Source: Lachnospiraceae bacterium
GTDB lineage: Bacteria; Bacillota; Clostridia; Lachnospirales; Lachnospiraceae
NCBI GenBank assembly: GCA_910575035.1
Contig: CAJTDL010000003.1
Coordinates: 124,001-188,000, forward strand
DNA length: 64,000 nt
Direction: 5' to 3'
In this document: piece after piece, positions 6,822-16,016 of the stretch
How the letters are laid out: each line of letters begins with the position of its first letter
Numbering within the stretch: position 1 is the stretch's first letter
The notes under the pieces: generated by a model
Told to the model about the DNA's origin: nothing
Databases searched by the model: none
The model's input: only the letters and a program-made list of their open reading frames with translations
Translations under genes and position numbers: made by a program

Positions 6822-7493
6822 ATGACAGAACCAAAAGAAAGAAACAGACTTACAGAATTGAGAGACAAAAACGGCCTGACGGAAGCGGAATACTTGGCTT
6901 CTTACCGCAGGGGGGACTGGCCCCTACCTTCCGTAACAGCAGACCAGGTATTGATCAGCCAGGATGGCAAGGAATATGATATCCTGCTGGTACGCAGGGG
7001 CGGCCATCCCTGCATTGGCCAATGGGCGCTTCCAGGGGGCTTTGTCAATGAGCAGGAGCCGCCCTGGAAAGCCGCTGCCCGGGAATTAGAGGAGGAAACC
7101 AGCCTGTCTGGCCTGTCCTCCACCCTTTTAGGCGTATTCGGCGACCCCTACCGCGACATCCGCGGATGGACCGTCACATGCGCCTACTGCACGCTGGTGG
7201 ACCGCCATAAGCTAAGGCCCAAAGCCGGGGATGACGCCCAGGATGCCCGCTGGTTCCGCCTCTCCTGGAAAAGGCAGGATGGCCTGCTGCAAATTTGCCT
7301 GGCGGATACCACAGAAGCATCCTCCCAATGGGGCGGCCTCACTGCACTGCTGCGCCCCATGGTGCTGGAAAGCCCCCTGGGGCAGGACACCTATTACGAA
7401 TTGCTGGAAAACCAGGGCCTTGCATTTGACCATGCCAAGATCATTGCAACAGCCATCCCGCGCCTGGAAAGGCTTCCCTCACACGGAATGTGA
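6822..7493 (+). CDS. Nudix hydrolase
   Basis: 223 aa, with AAGGAGG 8 nt before the ATG. The Nudix box is complete at about residues 72-94: GGFVNEQEPPWKAAARELEE followed by ET, giving G-x5-E-x7-REL-x-EE. The tail FDHAKIIATAIPRL is common in ADP-ribose/NrtR-type Nudix proteins, but no winged-helix regulator domain is present. Likely hydrolyses a nucleoside diphosphate linked to another moiety; ADP-ribose is the best guess from the family, not shown by the sequence. Confidence 0.88.
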   Translation: MTEPKERNRLTELRDKNGLTEAEYLASYRRGDWPLPSVTADQVLISQDGKEYDILLVRRGGHPCIGQWALPGGFVNEQEPPWKAAARELEEETSLSGLSSTLLGVFGDPYRDIRGWTVTCAYCTLVDRHKLRPKAGDDAQDARWFRLSWKRQDGLLQICLADTTEASSQWGGLTALLRPMVLESPLGQDTYYELLENQGLAFDHAKIIATAIPRLERLPSHGM

Positions 7494-7511
7494 CCATCTA
7501 TCCCCAGGCCT

Positions 7512-7609
7512 TTGCAGTATTACAGGATGCGCATTTTTAATGGCATATTACCATATAAGTGGTATAGCTGCTGCTGGCATTGCAGCATAACAGGATGGCA
7601 TTTTTTAAT
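7512..7609 (+). repeat. Two direct copies of a 30-bp motif downstream of the Nudix gene
   Basis: TTGCAG-YATWACAGGATG followed by CATTTTT-AAT occurs at 7512-7541 and 7580-7609, a period of 68 nt. Between the copies lies a small palindrome (TTACCATATAAGTGGTA). No coding sense seen. Confidence 0.55.
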
Positions 7610-7931
7610 AATACACTACCCCATACTGGGCCCAGTACCCCATACAATACTCCAGTATCCCCATCCCCACTGCAAAGCAGGCCAGCAGGAACACCAAAAG
7701 GATTGCCCCCTTATCATATTTCAGCGCCTCTTTTTCCTGGTCTCCCCCTTCCTTCTCCTGGCGTATATTCGACGCGATCATCTCCCCTCCCAAGGAAATC
7801 AGGATCAGGGGCCACAGCTTCATAATCACTTCCAGGGAAAGGGGCGGGTAAAACATATGCACCATAAACAAAATACCAAAGAAAATCATTAAAATCCCAC
7901 AGGTAACGCTCCCAACTCTCCGCACTCTCAT
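7605..7931 (-). CDS. Small membrane protein (LiaF/DUF5668-like)
   Basis: 108 aa with three or four hydrophobic segments: GILMIFFGILFMVHMF, then LWPLILISLGG (the LWPLxLIxLG signature of DUF5668/LiaI-LiaF type membrane proteins), and a C-terminal helix around ILLVFLLACFAVGMGIL. Its start overlaps the upstream gene's stop by 4 nt. Last gene of the sigma/anti-sigma operon, so a likely output or sensor of an envelope-stress circuit; the role is inferred. Confidence 0.75.
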   Translation of the reverse strand: MRVRRVGSVTCGILMIFFGILFMVHMFYPPLSLEVIMKLWPLILISLGGEMIASNIRQEKEGGDQEKEALKYDKGAILLVFLLACFAVGMGILEYCMGYWAQYGVVYY

Positions 7932-8461
7932 TTCAAAATCCCCTCCTGTCTGTCCTCCTCATCCAGTTCCCTCTTTTTTCCGCGAATCAGATACAGCCCT
8001 GCAGCAATCAGGAGCATCCCAATAAATACTTGCGGTATGCCCTCCGTAATCGCCCAATAGAGCGGCGTCGGTATCAGCCATTCCAGATAATTCGTCATAT
8101 TGTTCCACAATACCATTACGCCCATAACAATCAGGGCACACGCCAGAACCGTGTTCTGCCTCCGGCTCTTATGGGACAGCGGGAAAATATGGTTCAAATG
8201 GAAGGCATAATCATCTTCCAGCGCATAAAATTCCTCATCCGACATCCCTCGGATATTGTGCACATTGAAAAAGCTGTAGCACCACAGGATCGGCAGTATG
8301 AAAAGCACCGGCCCGATGTTCAAAAATGCCGCCAAAAAGATCAGCAGCCAAAACGCCGCCATAATGCTGAGCCCCTGCTTCATAAACCCCATATACATTT
8401 CCCCTGCTCCTGGAATTAGGGAAAAGCAAAAGGTCAAAAAACCACTTTTCTTCTTTGTCAT
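7928..8461 (-). CDS. TM2/DUF5668-type membrane protein
   Basis: 177 aa. The N-terminus SLIPGAGEMYMGFMKQGLS is the TM2-domain signature (PGxGxxYxGxxxxG). Two hydrophobic segments follow, then a charged loop (residues about 70-100) and two further segments ending GMLLIAAGLYLIRGKKR. AGGAGG precedes the ATG, and the gene overlaps both neighbours by 4 nt, indicating translational coupling. Probably an envelope component controlled by the ECF sigma factor at 9081-9653. Confidence 0.78.
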   Translation of the reverse strand: MTKKKSGFLTFCFSLIPGAGEMYMGFMKQGLSIMAAFWLLIFLAAFLNIGPVLFILPILWCYSFFNVHNIRGMSDEEFYALEDDYAFHLNHIFPLSHKSRRQNTVLACALIVMGVMVLWNNMTNYLEWLIPTPLYWAITEGIPQVFIGMLLIAAGLYLIRGKKRELDEEDRQEGILK

Positions 8462-9084
8462 CTTGTTACCTCCTGGTTATTTTCATTTTCCATTCCCATG
8501 CGGAACAGCCCATTGGACAAATCATTCAGGGTACCTGTGATTTCCCGGCTCCCGCGCCGCAGGCTGTTGATAAGGCCGCTCTCTGGCTCCCCATTTTCCC
8601 TGTGCTCCTGGGCTTCCCTGTGCCATTCCTCCATCTGCTGGATACGCCGGCCTTTGGATGGCTCCAGATCCATATTCTGTAAATTGGCGGTAAGCACCAG
8701 CAAAAAGATAGAAAGGGCAACAGCAACCCCCACTTTCATACTGTATAATAACAGCTGCATCTGCCTGGAAGTCTCCTTTATCCTCCTGGCTGCCTGAATG
8801 TCCAGCTGGTGCGCCCTTTTTTGGATTTCCTCCTTTAAATATCTGGGCGGGGCAGGCAAGCCTGTATCCCCTATGGGGCTTTGCTGCATTGGAGCCTCCT
8901 CCATCCAATCCCCGAACCTCTCCGCACAGAAGGTACAGGCTCCAATATGCTCCAAAAAGGCTGTTTCTTCCTCTTCCTTTAGCCGCCCTTCCTGCCAGCC
9001 GCAAAAAAGATCCCTGTCAATATGGGCAGACAATGCTGTGCCGCCTTCCTGTTTTACGATTTCTAAGCTCCGTTCTTCTGTCAT
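8458..9084 (-). CDS. Anti-sigma factor with zinc-finger (zf-HC2) domain
   Basis: 208 aa. The cytoplasmic N-terminus holds the HC2 zinc site: His near residue 21, Cys28 and HIGACTFCAE (H-x3-C-x2-C). A single membrane helix follows around VGVAVALSIFLLVLTANL (about 117-135), then an external tail. This is the usual build of an anti-sigma factor that holds an ECF sigma factor until envelope stress releases it. ATGA overlap with the sigma gene supports the pairing. Confidence 0.88.
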   Translation of the reverse strand: MTEERSLEIVKQEGGTALSAHIDRDLFCGWQEGRLKEEEETAFLEHIGACTFCAERFGDWMEEAPMQQSPIGDTGLPAPPRYLKEEIQKRAHQLDIQAARRIKETSRQMQLLLYSMKVGVAVALSIFLLVLTANLQNMDLEPSKGRRIQQMEEWHREAQEHRENGEPESGLINSLRRGSREITGTLNDLSNGLFRMGMENENNQEVTR

Positions 9085-9653
9085 TTGGCCGCCCTCCCTT
9101 CCATTTGCTTCTTTATCATTGCCTTGGCCCGGTAAATCTGTGTCTGAACCGTCTTGATCCCTTTCCCAGATTCCTTGGCAATCTCTTTCGCTGTCTTTTC
9201 CCGGTAAAAATGCTCAGTAGCCACTTCCTTATAGGGGCTTTTTAAACTTTGACAGATAGTGTAGACATACTCTTTGGATTCCCGCCGCAAATACGCCTCT
9301 TCCGGGCTTGCGCCGCAGTCCTTTAAGTCTTCAAAATAAGCGTCTTCCTTTGGCTCGCTGCGCCTTGTGGCGCTTTTAAGGAAATCCAGCCCTTTGTTCG
9401 TGGCAATCTTGCAGATCCATGCCTTTTCATAATCCCTTTGAAAAGTGGCAAGATTTTTATAAACAGATAAAAAAGTCTCTTGCGCTAAATCTTCTGCGTC
9501 AAATTGGTTCCCTGTCATCTTAAAGCAGATGGAGTAGACCAACCTCTCATAAGTGTCCAACAAATAGCCAAAATATTCTTCTTTATCGATTTTATCCGCC
9601 CCCTTTCCGCATGGGTAAGATACCCTTTCCGGCTCTATTTGCGCCTTCTTCAC
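9081..9653 (-). CDS. ECF-family RNA polymerase sigma factor
   Basis: 190 aa. Region 2 shows LAQETFLSVYKNL with the preceding DAEDL; region 4 shows YREKTAKEIAKESGKGIKTV followed by QTQIYRAK. The sequence upstream of region 2 is short. The start is uncertain: the GTG used here has no clear ribosome site and no ATG occurs in the first 30 codons. First gene of a four-gene, end-overlapping operon with its anti-sigma factor and two membrane proteins. Such operons are usually autoregulated; no promoter is called with confidence. Confidence 0.88.
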   Translation of the reverse strand: MKKAQIEPERVSYPCGKGADKIDKEEYFGYLLDTYERLVYSICFKMTGNQFDAEDLAQETFLSVYKNLATFQRDYEKAWICKIATNKGLDFLKSATRRSEPKEDAYFEDLKDCGASPEEAYLRRESKEYVYTICQSLKSPYKEVATEHFYREKTAKEIAKESGKGIKTVQTQIYRAKAMIKKQMEGRAAK

Positions 9654-9741
9654 TATCTGTTCGTATACTATAACGAGGCCAAAGGAAAAAAGTCTTCAAA
9701 ATCTTAAAAAAATCCTGATTTCACATGAGCCTTTTTTAAAT

Positions 9742-9781
9742 AAAAAAACGGACGCCAGAAAAAAGCCATTCCCAGCGTCCG
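9742..9781 (-). terminator. Terminator of fprA
   Basis: CGGACGC/GCGTCCG stem followed on the minus strand by TTTTTTTA, about 50 nt beyond the fprA stop. Confidence 0.75.
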
Positions 9782-9831
9782 ATTTCCTATTTATATGCCA
9801 TTGCCTATTATGCCATTCTTTTGCAAAACCC

Positions 9832-10998
9832 TTATTTTGCCAGCAATTCCCCTGCAAGAGCCTCCATTTCTGCAACATCCGCACCCTTCACGGCAGACTT
9901 AATGGAAACCACTTTATCACAGATGGCGATTTCCTTCATCTGCCCTAAAATGCCCTTCATGCCCTTGGCTGCCATAGGCGCCCAGGAGCCGTTCTCCATT
10001 AGGGCGACTGTGCGCTTCTGGAAATTCTTGCTCTTTAAATGGTGCAGGAAATCTTCCATGCATGGGAAGATCCCGCCATCGTAAGTGGCGGCGGCAAGCA
10101 CCATTTTGCTATAACGGAACGCATCCTCAACCGCCTCTGCCATATCATCGCGGGACAGGTCTGTAATGGCTACCTTTTTCGCGCCCTTAGCTTCCAGGAT
10201 TCCCTTCATCTGAATAGCGGCCTGCCTGGTATTGCCATGGATAGACGCATAAGCTACCAAAACACCCTCATCCTCTGGCTGGTAGCTGCTCCAGGTATTG
10301 TATTTTCCAATGTAATATCCCAGATCTTCCTTTAAAATTGGGCCATGCAGCGGGCAGATCATGGCAATGTCCAGCCCTGCGGCCTTCTTCAGCAGGGACT
10401 GCACCTGTGCGCCGTATTTCCCAACGATATTGAAGTAATACCTCCTGGCTTCGCAGGTCCAGTCTTCTTCTGTGTCCAAGGCGCCAAATTTGCCAAAGCC
10501 ATCTGCCGAGAACAGGATCTTTTCTGATTTCTCATAAGACACCATAACCTCCGGCCAATGCACCATAGGCGCCATGACAAAGGCCAGCTCATGGCTCCCC
10601 AAGCTCAAAGTATCCCCTTCCTTTACCACAACTGAGCGGCCAGACAGGTCTATGTCAAAAAACTGGGAGATCATAGGGAAAGTCTTGGCGTTGCCCACTA
10701 CCTTCATTTCCGGGTATTTCTCTGCAAGTACCTGGATATTGGCAGCATGGTCCGGCTCCATATGGGAAACGATCAGGTAATCCACCTTCCTGCCTGCCAA
10801 TGCCTGCTCCAGGTTTGACAGCCATTCATCCCGCCTGCGCGCATCCACAGTATCCATAACGGCTACCTTCTCATCCAGGATCACATAAGAGTTATAAGAT
10901 ACCCCATTAGGGACGGCATACTGGCTCTCGAACAAGTCAATGTCCTTGTCATCCGCGCCAATATATAAAATGGAATCTGATATTGTAATGTCTTTCAT
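9832..10998 (-). CDS. fprA: A-type flavodiiron protein (O2/NO reductase)
   Basis: 388 aa, normal for class A. The N-terminal metallo-beta-lactamase-like domain (about 1-245) carries the diiron ligand motif SHMEPDHA (HxExD) near residue 80 and a later His in CPLHGP. The C-terminal flavodoxin domain starts around LVAYASIHGNTRQAA (FMN phosphate loop) and runs to the end. It reduces oxygen or nitric oxide with electrons from NAD(P)H/rubredoxin partners, protecting anaerobes. It is monocistronic, with its own terminator. Confidence 0.92.
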   Translation of the reverse strand: MKDITISDSILYIGADDKDIDLFESQYAVPNGVSYNSYVILDEKVAVMDTVDARRRDEWLSNLEQALAGRKVDYLIVSHMEPDHAANIQVLAEKYPEMKVVGNAKTFPMISQFFDIDLSGRSVVVKEGDTLSLGSHELAFVMAPMVHWPEVMVSYEKSEKILFSADGFGKFGALDTEEDWTCEARRYYFNIVGKYGAQVQSLLKKAAGLDIAMICPLHGPILKEDLGYYIGKYNTWSSYQPEDEGVLVAYASIHGNTRQAAIQMKGILEAKGAKKVAITDLSRDDMAEAVEDAFRYSKMVLAAATYDGGIFPCMEDFLHHLKSKNFQKRTVALMENGSWAPMAAKGMKGILGQMKEIAICDKVVSIKSAVKGADVAEMEALAGELLAK

Positions 10999-11127
10999 TT
11001 TACTTTCCTCCTGCTTTTATCATTTCTTTTGCATTCTTTGCCATAATTACAACAGATATTTTACTTTTTTAGGGTATATCCGTCAATATCTTTTTGGCAC
11101 TTTTTCCAAAACAATCGCATCCCTCCC

Positions 11128-11163
11128 AAAAAAGCGCATGATATGGTTATCCCTATCATGCGC
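11128..11163 (-). terminator. Terminator of the GGDEF response-regulator gene
   Basis: GCGCATGATA/TATCATGCGC stem, then TTTTTT on the minus strand. Confidence 0.75.
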
Positions 11164-11185
11164 CTGACACCCCCCTGAATACCGC

Positions 11186-12106
11186 TTAGCCCCTCTCTTT
11201 CCACTGTATTCCTTTTTCATTCGCCCATACAACCTGATTCCGCCCATAGCTCTTGGCATCATACAGCATACTATCTGCCATTTTCAGGTAGTCTTCATAC
11301 CGATCCCCCATTTTGGGGTATACTGTAATCCCGCCCATGCTGACAGTCACCCAAGGGGACACTGAACCGCTATGCTCCATATGCTGATCCTCCACTGCCT
11401 GGCGTATCATCTTAAAATGCTTGAAGACTTTCTGGGACTCTCCGCCCAGGACAACCGCCACAAATTCCTCTCCCCCATACCGGGCAAAAAAATCCGTACT
11501 CCGCTGCAGGTGGGAATTGACTGTCTGCGCTACCATTGTAAGAACCTGGTCCCCAGCCAAATGCCCGTAGGTGTCGTTATATACTTTGAATTTATCAATG
11601 TCAAACATACAGACGGAAAAAGAAGTCTTTAACCGGATTGCCTCCTGCCACCTTGTAATGCTGCATTGGTTATAATGCCTTCGGTTCGCCACCTGGGTCA
11701 GCTCATCCTTCAAGACCTGCCGCTCAATCTGCATCCGATATTGATGCTGCTTCACATGGGTGTTCACCCGTGCCTTGACAATCACTGCATTAAAGGGCTT
11801 GACAATATAATCCACTGCCCCTAATAAAAGCCCGTGCTCCTCACTATGTATATCTGAAAGGCTGGTAATCATAATCACTGGGATATGCTCTGTGGCCAGT
11901 TCCTCCTGCAGTTTTTTCAGCAATGTAAAGCCATCCATGTCCGGCATAATGACATCCAGAAGGAACAGGGCATAATCCCCTGTCTTGGCAAGGGCAAGCC
12001 CATCACTTGCCGTATGGGCAAGGGTAACCTCATACTTATCGCTTAAAATATCCTTTAAACGCCTGGACTGCACAACGCTGTCATCAATAATTAATATTTT
12101 CTCCAT
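11186..12106 (-). CDS. Response regulator-diguanylate cyclase (PleD-like)
   Basis: 306 aa. The receiver domain (1-120) has the acidic pair in LIIDDS, phospho-acceptor Asp51 in LLDVIMPDMDGF and the conserved Lys in VKPFN. A short linker leads to a GGDEF domain (about 140-300) with an intact GGEEF active site. RSTD lies five residues before GGEEF and fits the RxxD inhibitory site, so the enzyme is predicted active and feedback-inhibited by its product c-di-GMP. c-di-GMP often controls the choice between motility and attachment, relevant beside two flagellin loci, but no direct link is visible. Confidence 0.92.
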   Translation of the reverse strand: MEKILIIDDSVVQSRRLKDILSDKYEVTLAHTASDGLALAKTGDYALFLLDVIMPDMDGFTLLKKLQEELATEHIPVIMITSLSDIHSEEHGLLLGAVDYIVKPFNAVIVKARVNTHVKQHQYRMQIERQVLKDELTQVANRRHYNQCSITRWQEAIRLKTSFSVCMFDIDKFKVYNDTYGHLAGDQVLTMVAQTVNSHLQRSTDFFARYGGEEFVAVVLGGESQKVFKHFKMIRQAVEDQHMEHSGSVSPWVTVSMGGITVYPKMGDRYEDYLKMADSMLYDAKSYGRNQVVWANEKGIQWKERG

Positions 12107-12459
12107 GTATATGCTCCTTATTTCAAATAATACTAGATTTAATCATGGCCATTAAAAATAACATTCCATTTTGTTATTCAATAACCGCATACTGTGGCAA
12201 GCCCATCCCTTACCCTATATTTTCCATGCCTTTCTTCTGTCAGGGATATCCCTTAATTATACGGACTTAATCCAAAGCCTTCCTCTTGCTGTATGGTTCA
12301 TGAAATAACAAACACGTCCTCCCGGAATCAATATAAAAAAAACACATCCAGGACATTCTCTCTGAAATAAAAACCCATGTTTTTTTGCAGCCCTGAACAT
12401 GATCTGTTCTCCAACTACCCAAAATTATATCATATTGCCCCATTTTGTCAACAGGCTTT
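12107..12459. other. Intergenic region upstream of the cyclase gene
   Basis: About 350 nt, AT-rich, expected to hold the cyclase promoter on the minus strand. No gene, riboswitch or clear repeat was recognised. Confidence 0.4.
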
Positions 12460-12496
12460 CATAAAACCAGCCGCCGCTCCGTGGCAACGGCTGGTT
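12460..12496 (-). terminator. Terminator of nfnB
   Basis: AACCAGCCG/CGGCTGGTT stem with a short T-rich tail (TTTTATG) on the minus strand. The right arm runs into a TTACTATTCATGGCC motif shared with the dispersed repeats at 14938 and 32057. Confidence 0.55.
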
Positions 12497-12547
12497 ACTA
12501 TTCATGGCCTGCTCCCAAAAATATGCCTCTGGCAGCAGAAATCCTAT

Positions 12548-13933
12548 TTATTTCCCTGAAAGGTATTCGTCAATTCCCTTTGCAGCAGCCTTGCCTGCAC
12601 CCATTGCCAGGATTACGGTTGCAGCGCCTGTTACAGCGTCCCCGCCTGCAAATACGCCTGGCTTGCTGGTAGCGCCATTTTCCTCTTCTGCCACAATGCA
12701 CTGCCAGCGGTTCACATCCAGCCCCTTCGTGGTGGATGAGATCAATGGGTTAGGGGATGTGCCCAGGGACATGATTACCGTATCCAGCTCCAGGCTAAAT
12801 TCAGACCCCGGCATTTCCACTGGCCGTCTCCTGCCAGATTCATCCGGCTCTCCTAATTCCATGCGGATGCAGGTCATGCCTTTTACCCAGCCATTTTCGT
12901 CCACTAAGATCTCCTTGGGGTTTGTCAGCAGGTCGAAAATAATGCCTTCCTCTTTGGCATGATGCACCTCTTCCACACGGGCTGGAAGCTCGGATTCACT
13001 TCTGCGGTATACGATATGTACTTCCGCCCCCAAGCGCAATGCTGTCCTGGCTGCATCCATGGCTACGTTCCCGCCGCCTACCACAGCAACCTTCTTGCCC
13101 TTCATGATCGGGGTGTCATACTCTTCCTTAAAGGCTTTCATCAGGTTATTCCTGGTCAGGAACTCATTGGCGGAAAATACGCCGTTTGCTTGCTCTCCCG
13201 GAATGCCCATAAATTTGGGAAGCCCTGCGCCAGAGCCGATAAATACAGCTTCGAAGCCTTCTTCTTCCATCAATTCATCGATGGTGCCAGCCTTGCCGAT
13301 TACAACATTTGTCTCAATTTTAACGCCAAGGGACTTCACGTTCTCGATTTCCTTTGCCACTACCTCGCTCTTTGGCAGACGGAACTCCGGGATACCGTAA
13401 ATCAATACGCCGCCTGGCTCATGAAGCGCCTCGAAGATAGTCACATCATAGCCCATCTTTGCCAAATCCCCCGCACAGGTCAATCCTGCAGGGCCAGAAC
13501 CAATTACAGCTACCTTATGGGGCTTTTGCTCTGTGGCCGGCTGCGGCTTAATGTTGTTCTCCCTTGCCCAGTCTGCCGCGAAACGCTCTAACTTGCCAAT
13601 GGATACCGGCTCGCCCTTGATGCCGCGGATGCATTTTCCTTCGCACTGGCTTTCCTGTGGGCACACACGCCCGCATACAGCTGGTAGCGCGCTGGATTTG
13701 CTGAGTGTCTGGTATGCCTCTTCCAACTGCCCTTCCTTGATCTGGGAAACGAATCCCGGAATGTCAATGGATACCGGGCAGCCCTTGATGCACTGGGCAT
13801 TCTTGCAGTTCAGGCACCTCTTAGCCTCTTCCATTGCTTCTTCTTTATTATAACCCAGGCATACCTCATCGAAATTCTTGGCACGGGCCTGGGGCTCCTG
13901 TTCCCTAACTGGCACTTTCTTCATCATATCCAT
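12548..13933 (-). CDS. nfnB: NADH-dependent ferredoxin:NADP oxidoreductase, large subunit (GltD-like)
   Basis: 461 aa. The N-terminal Fe-S domain contains CLNCKNAQCIKGCP and a second cysteine set around GRVCPQESQCEGKC. Two Rossmann FAD/NAD(P) motifs follow: VIGSGPAGLTCAGDLAK and VVGGGNVAMDAARTALRLG. The same architecture occurs in the GltD glutamate synthase subunit, but pairing with an NfnA-like gene 3' overlapping its start (TAATG) points to the electron-bifurcating Nfn complex. Nfn couples NADH and reduced ferredoxin to NADP reduction. A sulfide dehydrogenase reading (SudA) is the main alternative. Confidence 0.85.
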   Translation of the reverse strand: MDMMKKVPVREQEPQARAKNFDEVCLGYNKEEAMEEAKRCLNCKNAQCIKGCPVSIDIPGFVSQIKEGQLEEAYQTLSKSSALPAVCGRVCPQESQCEGKCIRGIKGEPVSIGKLERFAADWARENNIKPQPATEQKPHKVAVIGSGPAGLTCAGDLAKMGYDVTIFEALHEPGGVLIYGIPEFRLPKSEVVAKEIENVKSLGVKIETNVVIGKAGTIDELMEEEGFEAVFIGSGAGLPKFMGIPGEQANGVFSANEFLTRNNLMKAFKEEYDTPIMKGKKVAVVGGGNVAMDAARTALRLGAEVHIVYRRSESELPARVEEVHHAKEEGIIFDLLTNPKEILVDENGWVKGMTCIRMELGEPDESGRRRPVEMPGSEFSLELDTVIMSLGTSPNPLISSTTKGLDVNRWQCIVAEEENGATSKPGVFAGGDAVTGAATVILAMGAGKAAAKGIDEYLSGK

Positions 13934-14820
13934 TATTTGTCACCTCCGCACTGTCCGCATCCTCCATGGTGGCTATCCCCCTCCTGGAGCTTTAACAGAC
14001 TCCTTCCCTCTTCTGTCTTATACATCAGCTGGCGTTTCATCGCCTGGTCAAAATCTACCAGATGGCCGTCAAATTCCGGCCCGTCCACACAAGCAAACTT
14101 TACCTTGTCCCCTACGGTCACACGGCAGGCGCCGCACATTCCGGTTCCATCTACCATAATCGGGTTCAGGGAAACAACTGTGGGAATCTCCAGCTTCTTG
14201 GTGAGCAGACAGACAAATTTCATCATAATCATGGGGCCAATGGCAATGCAAAGGTCATAAGATTTCCCTTCCCCTACCAATGCCTCTAACTGGTTGGTAC
14301 CCATGCCATGGAAGCCATAGCTGCCATCGTCTGTTGTCACATAGAGGTTCCCGGCTACCTTTTCCATCTCGTCTGCCAAAATCAGCAGATCCCTGGTCTT
14401 AGAGCCCATAATCACGTCACAGGGCACTCCCTGCTCATGGAGCCATTTTACCTGGGGATATACTGGGGCAGTGCCCACGCCGCCAGCGATAAACACAATT
14501 TTTTTCTGCTTCAGCTCCTCAATGGGCGTCTCTGTCAATTCAGATGGGCGCCCCAAAGGCCCTACAAAATCCTGGAACGCATCCCCTTCCTCTAAGGTTT
14601 CCATCCTCTGGGTAGATGCCCCTACTATCTGGAATACGATGGTAACTGTCCCTGCCTCTTTGTCATAATCGCAAATGGTCAATGGGATCCGTTCCCCAGC
14701 CTCATCCATCTTCACGATTACAAACTGTCCAGGCAGGCAGGACTTCGCCACGCGGGGCGCTTTGACATCCATAAGGAAAATCTTATCTGCCAGTTTTTTC
14801 TTCTTCACGATTGGGTACAT
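13933..14820 (-). CDS. nfnA: Ferredoxin-NADP reductase-type small subunit of Nfn
   Basis: 295 aa, close to known NfnA. It has an FAD-binding ferredoxin-reductase fold with RIPLTICDYD and the NAD-site GGVGTAPVYPQ. The C-terminal [2Fe-2S] cysteine set is GMCGACRVTVGDKVKFACVD, as in dihydroorotate dehydrogenase electron-transfer subunits. It is the first gene of the nfnA-nfnB pair, and its stop overlaps the nfnB start. It supplies FAD and 2Fe-2S centres for bifurcation between NADH, NADPH and ferredoxin. Confidence 0.85.
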   Translation of the reverse strand: MYPIVKKKKLADKIFLMDVKAPRVAKSCLPGQFVIVKMDEAGERIPLTICDYDKEAGTVTIVFQIVGASTQRMETLEEGDAFQDFVGPLGRPSELTETPIEELKQKKIVFIAGGVGTAPVYPQVKWLHEQGVPCDVIMGSKTRDLLILADEMEKVAGNLYVTTDDGSYGFHGMGTNQLEALVGEGKSYDLCIAIGPMIMMKFVCLLTKKLEIPTVVSLNPIMVDGTGMCGACRVTVGDKVKFACVDGPEFDGHLVDFDQAMKRQLMYKTEEGRSLLKLQEGDSHHGGCGQCGGDK

Positions 14821-15242
14821 ACTTTAACCTCCGCCTAAGATTATCTGATTTAGTGTTTGTTACGCCCTACTAATCTGTAACTTCCCCCATTTTAATATAG
14901 AGCATGGGAAATTCCGCTGCTGCCAATCAGGGAACTTGTTACTATTCACGGCCCGGAGCCGCTCATCGCAACACTTCGGGGCGATATTTAAAGTTTTGCT
15001 ACGCAAAAACCGCCCCTCACTCCTGAATCATGTTCTCACGGAATGCGCCGCCTAGCGCATTCTGTGAACCATGAAAAGTAACGGGAACTTTCCATAAAAT
15101 GCCTGTTTCGGTTACCATTTGCTGCCTGCTGTCTGCCGAAACAGAACCAATAGCCACATAAGCCATATGTTTTCCTGCAACTGCAGTCAAAATATCCACT
15201 CTTCCATGATAACTTATGATTCAAAAAAATACAAGGAATTTT
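14821..15242. other. Intergenic region holding a dispersed repeat
   Basis: 422 nt between nfnA and aroD. It contains the dispersed repeat at 14938-15016. A further inverted pair (GAATGCGCC…GCGCATTC, about 15035-15062) and weakly structured sequence lie to its right. No coding frame looks real. Confidence 0.5.
14938..15016. repeat. Dispersed palindromic repeat, copy A
   Basis: Starts GTTACTATTCACGGCC and ends in a nested hairpin: outer GGGGCG/CGCCCC, inner TTTTGC-TAC-GCAAAA. Copy B is at 32057-32136; pairing is kept where the bases differ. A fragment of the left end is at 12494-12509. Confidence 0.7.
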
Positions 15243-16016
15243 TCATAAAAACGGATGGAAGCTTTTATGGAGCAGCCTCAGTACTTGCGCCAAATCCCCT
15301 ACCTCCATCTGTCCTGGGGCAGAAGCTTTTTGGGCAGCCCCGAAGGTCATCGCCGATCCAAACACCTCTCCGCAAAGGCGGCTGATTCCCCCTGTGCCTG
15401 CCATAGACATGGTAATAATTGGGCGGTCTGCATGTATGCGGTTCATTTCCTCTGTTGCCAAAAGGAGTTCCAGCACATCTGCCCTGCTTTGCGGCATCAC
15501 CGCAATTTTGCAGATATCTGCCCCCAGCGCCTGCATCCTGCACAGCCTTCCTATCATATCATCCTTTGGGGGCGTCTTGTTAAAATCATGGTTCGAGGCC
15601 ACAGCCTTTACGCCATATTTATGTACCGACTCAATGATGTCCCTTACGGGCGTATCCCCGGTAAAAGCTTCCACATCCACCAGGTCCACATACCCTGTAG
15701 CAGCAGCGGCCTTATTTAATTCTGCATAAGCTGCCGGCCCAACCGCCTTTTCCCCGCCTTCCTTTGACGTACGGAATGTAAACAGGATCGGCGTTTCCCC
15801 TAATGCGTCCCGTAATCCGGCCAGCACCTCCTTCACTTCCTCAATTTCAAACGCATGCTCAAACCAATCTGCGCGCCATTCCGCCACATCTGCCGGGATA
15901 GAGCCAAATGCCCTCGCCTCATGGATGATTTCCTCTTTTGTGGCGCCTACGATAGGCACGCAGATTTTGGGAATTCCTTCCCCGATTTTTATGCCTCTCA
16001 CTACAACTGGCTTCAT
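15243..16016 (-). CDS. aroD: Type I 3-dehydroquinate dehydratase
   Basis: 257 aa from MKPVVVRGIKIG, chosen because AGGAGG sits 7 nt upstream; the frame extends 13 codons further without a ribosome site. Family marks are VAEWRADWFEH, ASNHDF with the catalytic His, and KIAVMPQS with the Schiff-base Lys. It converts 3-dehydroquinate to 3-dehydroshikimate. It is divergent from a shikimate/quinate dehydrogenase, so the two may form a shikimate or quinate module; catabolic and biosynthetic roles cannot be told apart here. Confidence 0.93.
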   Translation of the reverse strand: MKPVVVRGIKIGEGIPKICVPIVGATKEEIIHEARAFGSIPADVAEWRADWFEHAFEIEEVKEVLAGLRDALGETPILFTFRTSKEGGEKAVGPAAYAELNKAAAATGYVDLVDVEAFTGDTPVRDIIESVHKYGVKAVASNHDFNKTPPKDDMIGRLCRMQALGADICKIAVMPQSRADVLELLLATEEMNRIHADRPIITMSMAGTGGISRLCGEVFGSAMTFGAAQKASAPGQMEVGDLAQVLRLLHKSFHPFL

